From FW021-bin31 sp964422465 (GTDB taxonomy: Bacteria > Bacteroidota > Bacteroidia > Chitinophagales > Chitinophagaceae): a DNA stretch of 11,012 nucleotides. The notes under the pieces were generated by a model, which saw only the letters and a list, made by a program, of their open reading frames with translations, was not told the origin of the DNA and did no database searches. The stretch is taken from assembly GCA_964422465.1 (NCBI GenBank), contig CAYRBD010000102.1, positions 1-11,012 of the forward strand, read 5' to 3'. Numbering within the stretch: the first letter of the stretch is position 1; each line of letters opens with the position of its first letter. Made by a program: the position numbers and the translations under genes. Positions 7,492 through 11,012 of this stretch are shown one piece after another.

Positions 7492-8697
7492 TTAATGAAT
7501 ACCGCTAAGCAACCGTCGCCACCGGATACCGTGTTCGCCATAGCTCATCCAGATAAACCAGGCCTTTCCGACAATATGGTCTTCAGGTACAAACCCCCAA
7601 TATCTGGAATCCAGTGAATTGTCCCGATTATCTCCCATCATCCAGTAATAGTCCATTTTGAAAGTATAAGAATCAGCCGGTTTCCCGTTTATATAGATAG
7701 CGCCATTTTTCACTTCTAATTTATTTTTTTCATAAACCCGGATCACCCTTCGATACAATTCAATATTTGAAGAGTCAATAGGAATGGTAGCTCCCTTTTT
7801 AGGAATGTAAATCGGGCCATACTCGTCAGCCGCCCATTTGAAATGAGCTGTATCCCGCGGAAAAATGGCCGGATCAATATAGGTATTAAGTTCCTTGCTA
7901 ATGTTTTTCACCATGTTAAACCGGCTAAGGCTGGCAGAATCTTCCGGGCTAAGGTTAAACTCATAAGTGGATGTAGAGGGATCCATATGCAGGGGGGGAG
8001 AAATTTTAAGGTCATTTAACCTGTTGGGGTTAAACACGCTGCCATTGGTTTGCACTAAATATAGTTTTTGAGAGTGGGGCGGCGTCTCTTCCCGTTTTCC
8101 GTTGACATATACCACGCCATTAATCACCTGCAATGTGTCTCCTGCAATCCCTACACATCGCTTGATATAGTTTTCTTCCCGGTCAACGGGGCGCGTTTCA
8201 ATCGTGTAATTGTTGTGGACAAAATCCCGGCCATGTCGGCGTATCATTTCGTAATAGTCATCTTCTCTTCCCTTCAAAACAGTATCTCCCTCCGGGAAAT
8301 TGAAAACCACTACATCTCCTCTTTTTACGTCTCCAAAACCAGGAAGACGGTGGTAATCAAAATGAGGCCAGTTGGAATACGAACGGATATTTAAGATCGG
8401 CACAGTACTCATTGTAAAGGGCACGGCAAGCGGCGTCATGGGCACGCGCGGCCCATAAGCCAATTTATTGACAAACAGAAAATCATGAACCAGCAGGGTC
8501 TTTTCCATGGAAGGGGTAGGAATAGTGTAGGCTTCAAAAAAGAAGGTACGGATAATACTGGCTGCAATGATGGCAAATATTGCAGCATCTACCCACTCTC
8601 TAAGCGTAGATTTTTTCTTCTTTCTACGTTTTTTATCTCTGGAAGCAGACGTTTCCGCGGAATAAACCGGCCGCTCTTTCTGTATTTTTTGGCTCAT
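7492..8697 (-). CDS. lepB: Signal peptidase I
   Basis: The product is 401 residues from the ATG at 8695-8697; an upstream TTG at 8715 would add six residues and is less likely. This membrane serine peptidase removes signal peptides from Sec-exported proteins, including the secreted TPR protein in this window (lipoproteins use a different peptidase). A very basic N-terminus (KKRRKKKK, about 22-29) precedes one transmembrane helix at about 35-54. The catalytic Ser63 lies in PTPSMEKTL, and the general-base Lys179 lies in ENYIKRCVG. The terminal signature GDNRDNS lies at 355-361, followed by SRYWGFVPEDHIVGKA. About 175 residues separate the Lys box from GDNRDNS, a large insertion that makes it longer than the 324-residue E. 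coli enzyme; similar inserts are known in Bacteroidota. It is followed closely by cdd. Confidence 0.95.
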   Translation of the reverse strand: MSQKIQKERPVYSAETSASRDKKRRKKKKSTLREWVDAAIFAIIAASIIRTFFFEAYTIPTPSMEKTLLVHDFLFVNKLAYGPRVPMTPLAVPFTMSTVPILNIRSYSNWPHFDYHRLPGFGDVKRGDVVVFNFPEGDTVLKGREDDYYEMIRRHGRDFVHNNYTIETRPVDREENYIKRCVGIAGDTLQVINGVVYVNGKREETPPHSQKLYLVQTNGSVFNPNRLNDLKISPPLHMDPSTSTYEFNLSPEDSASLSRFNMVKNISKELNTYIDPAIFPRDTAHFKWAADEYGPIYIPKKGATIPIDSSNIELYRRVIRVYEKNKLEVKNGAIYINGKPADSYTFKMDYYWMMGDNRDNSLDSRYWGFVPEDHIVGKAWFIWMSYGEHGIRWRRLLSGIH

Positions 8698-8725
8698 ATA
8701 TAGCTGATAATTCAATACAAAATGG

Positions 8726-8733
8726 CAAAAATA
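8726..8733 (-). promoter_or_regulatory. Possible -7 promoter element of lepB
   Basis: On the - strand the bases read TATTTTTG, an exact match to the Bacteroidota -7 consensus TAnnTTTG, about 28 bases before the lepB ATG. No TTG at the expected -33 position was found upstream, so this is only a candidate. Confidence 0.3.
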
Positions 8734-8766
8734 CCATTCCTTTTTTAGTTTTTGGTTTTTATATCT

Positions 8767-9198
8767 TTAATTCTCCTCTGCCGCAGTCAGAAAGTACGCA
8801 ATTCCCAGTTGATAACCGGCAAGGCCAAGCCCGCTGATGCTTCCTCTGCAAACCGGACCAATAAGCGTTTTGTGTCGAAAATTCTCCCGGGCAAATACAT
8901 TAGATATATGAATTTCAATGACCTCCGTTGAAATAGCCGCAATGGCATCCCGGATGGCTACGCTCGTATGGGTATAAGCGCCCGCATTCAGTAAAATTCC
9001 ATCATGATCAAAGCCGGTCTGATGCAATTGATCAATAATTTCCCCTTCTGAATTGCTCTGAAAATAAGATAGGTCCACGTCCACAAATCTGGATTTCAAA
9101 TTCTCAAAAAAATCTTCGAAAGAGCGGTTGCCATAAATGCCGGGTTCTCTTTTACCCAAAAGATTAAGATTAGGACCGTTTATAATGGCTATTTTCAT
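8767..9198 (-). CDS. aroQ: 3-dehydroquinate dehydratase, type II
   Basis: The product is 143 residues, the normal size for the type II enzyme. It dehydrates 3-dehydroquinate to 3-dehydroshikimate, the third step of the shikimate pathway to aromatic amino acids, in the cytoplasm as a dodecamer. It opens with the hallmark GPNLNLLGKREPGIYG (8-23), which carries Arg17 and the catalytic Tyr22. Further active-site residues are Asn71 and His77 in NAGAYTHTS, His97 in EIHISN, and Arg108. It lies 56 bp after a micro-lipoprotein gene and 69 bp before lepB, all on the same strand, so the three may share a transcript. The start at 9196-9198 is the only ATG that keeps the N-terminal beta strand intact. Confidence 0.96.
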   Translation of the reverse strand: MKIAIINGPNLNLLGKREPGIYGNRSFEDFFENLKSRFVDVDLSYFQSNSEGEIIDQLHQTGFDHDGILLNAGAYTHTSVAIRDAIAAISTEVIEIHISNVFARENFRHKTLIGPVCRGSISGLGLAGYQLGIAYFLTAAEEN

Positions 9199-9254
9199 TC
9201 ACCTGGATTTTAGTCTTGAAACAGTTTTTAGAAGGCTGGCGGTAACCGTGCATT

Positions 9255-9428
9255 TTATTTATCTGCAAACGCGAATAAATCGGTAGGAACGGCCTGTCCG
9301 GCAGGAGCAACCCGGCTAAACTGCATGGGGCATCCCATCTTACGGGAAGCGGCGCACGAACTCAGTATAATCATTAAGCACAGGCAGGCAATACCGGATA
9401 TCCATTTAAGGTATTTACTCTTTAACAT
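9255..9428 (-). CDS. Micro-lipoprotein (57 residues)
   Basis: This small gene runs from the ATG at 9426-9428 to the TAA at 9255-9257. The translation has a basic start (MLKSKYLKW), a hydrophobic stretch and a clean lipobox LSSC with Cys25, followed by a mature part of only 33 residues containing KMGCPMQFSR and ending in LFAFADK. The signal architecture argues that it is real. Tiny lipoproteins with a GCP-type motif after the lipid anchor are, to my recollection, common in Bacteroidota, but no function is assigned here. It lies upstream of aroQ on the same strand and diverges from mpl. The residue after the lipidated Cys is Ala, with no acidic surface-export motif, so a periplasm-facing location is more likely. 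It is easily missed by gene finders because of its length. Confidence 0.7.
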   Translation of the reverse strand: MLKSKYLKWISGIACLCLMIILSSCAASRKMGCPMQFSRVAPAGQAVPTDLFAFADK

Positions 9429-9490
9429 GGTCTTTTTGCTTTTTCACGTTAAAGGTAGGCAATTATTGAGAAATCAGGTAATTTCGCTAC
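9429..9490. promoter_or_regulatory. Divergent promoter region between micro-lipoprotein and mpl
   Basis: These 62 bp separate two divergent starts and so must hold at least the lipoprotein promoter. On the - strand TACCTTTA (9450-9457) differs by one base from TAnnTTTG and lies about 22 bases before the lipoprotein ATG. On the + strand TAATTTCG (9479-9486) also differs by one base, but it ends only 4 bases before the mpl ATG, which would imply a leaderless or nearly leaderless message. Neither has a clear -33 TTG at normal spacing. Confidence 0.35.
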
Positions 9491-10867
9491 ATGAAGAAAA
9501 TCCATTTTATCGCTGTCGGCGGCAGCATCATGCATCAGCTGGCGATTGCCTTGAAAGAAAGAGGGTATGAGGTAACCGGAAGCGATGATGACTTTTATGA
9601 TCCTGCGCGCTCCAATTTGGAGCAGCATGGCTTGCTGCATGCCCCCGGCTGGGATAAAAGCCGCATTACACCAGACTTGGATGCGGTTATCCTCGGAATG
9701 CATGCCCGGGAAGACAATCCCGAGATGTGCCAGGCGGAAGCCCTGGGGATTCCACTGTATTCTTTTCCTGAGTTTATCTATGAAGAGAGCAAAGACAAAA
9801 CCCGCGTAGTCATTGGAGGAAGCCACGGCAAAACTACCATTACCTCTATGATCATGCATGTATTACAACTATGCCATAAAGATTTTGATTTTTTAGTAGG
9901 AGCGCCTATTCCGGGATTTAATCAGTCTGTAAAAATAAGCGATGCTCCCGTTATTATATGTGAAGGCGATGAATATCCTGCTTCTGCCCTGAAGAAAGTG
10001 CCTAAATTTCTCTTTTATAAACCCCAAATTGCCGTATTAAGCGGTATCGCCTGGGATCATATTAATGTCTTTCCTACTTTTGAAGACTATACAGAACAAT
10101 TTGACCATTTTATAAAAAGTCTGGACAAAGGAACCCTGCTGATCTATAATGAAACGGACTCGCAGCTGCGGCAACTGGTTCAAGGGCAGGAGGAGCGGTT
10201 GCAATTGATTCCTTACCGCCTTCCGGCATACCAGATTGAAAAGGGAACAACGCGTGTAACTTTAGAAGAACACAGCAAGGCTTTGAAGATTTTTGGAAAA
10301 CACAACCTGCAAAACCTCCAGGCTGCAGCCCTCGTCTGTAAGGCACTCGGAATAAACACCGTCCATTTTCTGGAGGCTATAAAGAGCTTTGAAGGAGCCT
10401 CCCGGCGATTGGAAAGGGTATATGAAAACGAGAATACCATTGTTTTCAGGGATTTTGCTCATGCCCCTTCAAAAGTAAGCGCCAGTATGCAAGCCGTGAA
10501 AGATCAGTTTCCCGGTCGTCGGCTGGTAGCCGTTTTAGAGCTTCATACCTACAGCAGCCTCAACCAGTCTTTTCTTCCTCACTATGCCCATGCAATGGAT
10601 GCGGCAGACAAAGCCTGCGTGTTCTACAGCCCGCATGCACTGAAAATCAAACGCCTTCCGGCCGTAACTCCCACACAAATTCGGGAGGGTTTTGGACGGC
10701 AGAATATGGAGGTACTCCATGAGGTGGAAGACCTTAAAAAGTTTATTGCCGAACAGAAATCTCAAAATGCCAATTTGCTGATGATGAGTTCGGGCAGTTT
10801 TGGAGATTTGGGAATTAATGAGCTCATTGAACTGTGGACAGAACAGGAAAAAAGTTCAATACCTTAA
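9491..10867 (+). CDS. mpl: UDP-MurNAc:L-Ala-gamma-D-Glu-meso-DAP ligase (murein peptide ligase)
   Basis: The product is 458 residues, a complete Mur-ligase-family enzyme. Mpl joins the recycled tripeptide from old peptidoglycan to UDP-N-acetylmuramate using ATP, in the cytoplasm. Three domains are expected: an N-terminal Rossmann fold (IHFIAVGGSIMHQLA near the start, and GMHAREDNPE at about 75-84, a signature of Mpl against MurC), the ATPase domain with the P-loop GGSHGKTT (109-116) and CEGDEYPAS, and a C-terminal domain with FRDFAHAPSKV. The AHAPSKV motif and the length support Mpl over MurC, which would be part of a division cluster that is absent here. It diverges from the micro-lipoprotein and converges on the next gene with overlapping stops. 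Confidence 0.9.
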   Translation: MKKIHFIAVGGSIMHQLAIALKERGYEVTGSDDDFYDPARSNLEQHGLLHAPGWDKSRITPDLDAVILGMHAREDNPEMCQAEALGIPLYSFPEFIYEESKDKTRVVIGGSHGKTTITSMIMHVLQLCHKDFDFLVGAPIPGFNQSVKISDAPVIICEGDEYPASALKKVPKFLFYKPQIAVLSGIAWDHINVFPTFEDYTEQFDHFIKSLDKGTLLIYNETDSQLRQLVQGQEERLQLIPYRLPAYQIEKGTTRVTLEEHSKALKIFGKHNLQNLQAAALVCKALGINTVHFLEAIKSFEGASRRLERVYENENTIVFRDFAHAPSKVSASMQAVKDQFPGRRLVAVLELHTYSSLNQSFLPHYAHAMDAADKACVFYSPHALKIKRLPAVTPTQIREGFGRQNMEVLHEVEDLKKFIAEQKSQNANLLMMSSGSFGDLGINELIELWTEQEKSSIP

Positions 10868-11012
10868 TTCGCGCTTAATTCTTTAACCGGTATAATTGCC
10901 AGTTCAGCAGAATTGTTATTCCATGCGGAGCGAGCCGTGCCTCCGCGTCCTCCTGAGTTGGAATATACCACATAAAGATGCTTCTTATATTCTATAGCAT
11001 ACGGATAAGCCA
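10864..11012 (-). CDS. C-terminal end of a sialidase/BNR-repeat-like protein (partial)
   Basis: The frame is open from the window edge to a TAA at 10864-10866, giving 48 complete residues. It reads AYPYAIEYKKHLYVVYSNSG, then a Gly/Arg-rich turn, then NSAELAIIPVKEL near the end. The pattern of YPYAIE, LYVVYS and SAELAIIPV resembles the last blade of BNR-repeat sialidase-like glycosidases of Bacteroidota. The start, any signal peptide and the catalytic residues are outside the window, so enzyme activity cannot be judged. Its stop codon overlaps that of mpl in a shared TTAA. Confidence 0.65.
   Translation of the reverse strand, partial: AYPYAIEYKKHLYVVYSNSGGRGGTARSAWNNNSAELAIIPVKELSAN

Noticed and set aside
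7479..7541. N-terminal extension of cytidine deaminase from the ATG at 7541
   Set aside because: It overlaps lepB by about 50 bp, adds residues unlike the family, and the ATG at 7478 gives the usual length.
8698..8715. Upstream TTG start for lepB
   Set aside because: The ATG 18 bp downstream gives a normal basic N-terminus before the membrane helix; nothing supports the TTG.
9199..9254. CGGTTACCG hairpin between the micro-lipoprotein and aroQ as a terminator
   Set aside because: The stem is only 4 bp with a 1-base loop and no T-run follows.
9449..9859. A - strand open frame of 136 codons at the mpl start
   Set aside because: It is antisense to the Mpl N-terminal and P-loop coding sequence and has no recognisable features.

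Overview
The window looks like a draft chromosome scaffold from a member of the Bacteroidota, plausibly Chitinophagaceae or a near relative. The reasons are AT-rich gene leaders without clear Shine-Dalgarno sequences, several exported lipoproteins, a long signal peptidase I with a large insert, a Mur ligase of the Mpl type, and protein sequences that read like this phylum. The lineage is an inference from motifs, not from a search. A run of 100 Ns (5962-6061) splits the window, so genes left and right of it may not be true neighbours.

Left block (1-5961, all + strand): an exported peptidase island. It holds a DUF885 zinc-peptidase-like lipoprotein, a secreted TPR protein whose base composition is far richer in G+C than its neighbours, a prolyl oligopeptidase (S9A) lipoprotein, and a ~190 bp wreck of an amidohydrolase that seems to keep only a start, one N-terminal strand and the C-terminus. 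The intact genes share an AT-rich leader ending in TC-ATGAAA. The two enzymes would work at the cell envelope on peptides, and the lost amidohydrolase may have been a third member of the set.

Right block, - strand (6083-9428): read from right to left, a tiny 57-residue lipoprotein not obvious to ORF callers, aroQ (3-dehydroquinate dehydratase II), lepB (signal peptidase I), cdd (cytidine deaminase) and rfbA (glucose-1-phosphate thymidylyltransferase). These are housekeeping genes. A hairpin with a T-tract at the end of cdd suggests that rfbA is transcribed separately. The other dTDP-sugar genes, if present, would lie in or beyond the gap.

Right end: mpl (9491-10867, + strand) starts divergently from the small lipoprotein and runs into the C-terminal end of a convergent gene that looks like a sialidase/BNR-repeat protein cut by the window edge. 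The two stop codons overlap in a single TTAA.

No RNA genes, insertion sequences, CRISPR arrays or phage genes were seen. Nothing here is a clear undescribed system. The best leads are the collapsed amidohydrolase, the compositionally foreign TPR gene, the shared leader and the micro-lipoprotein.
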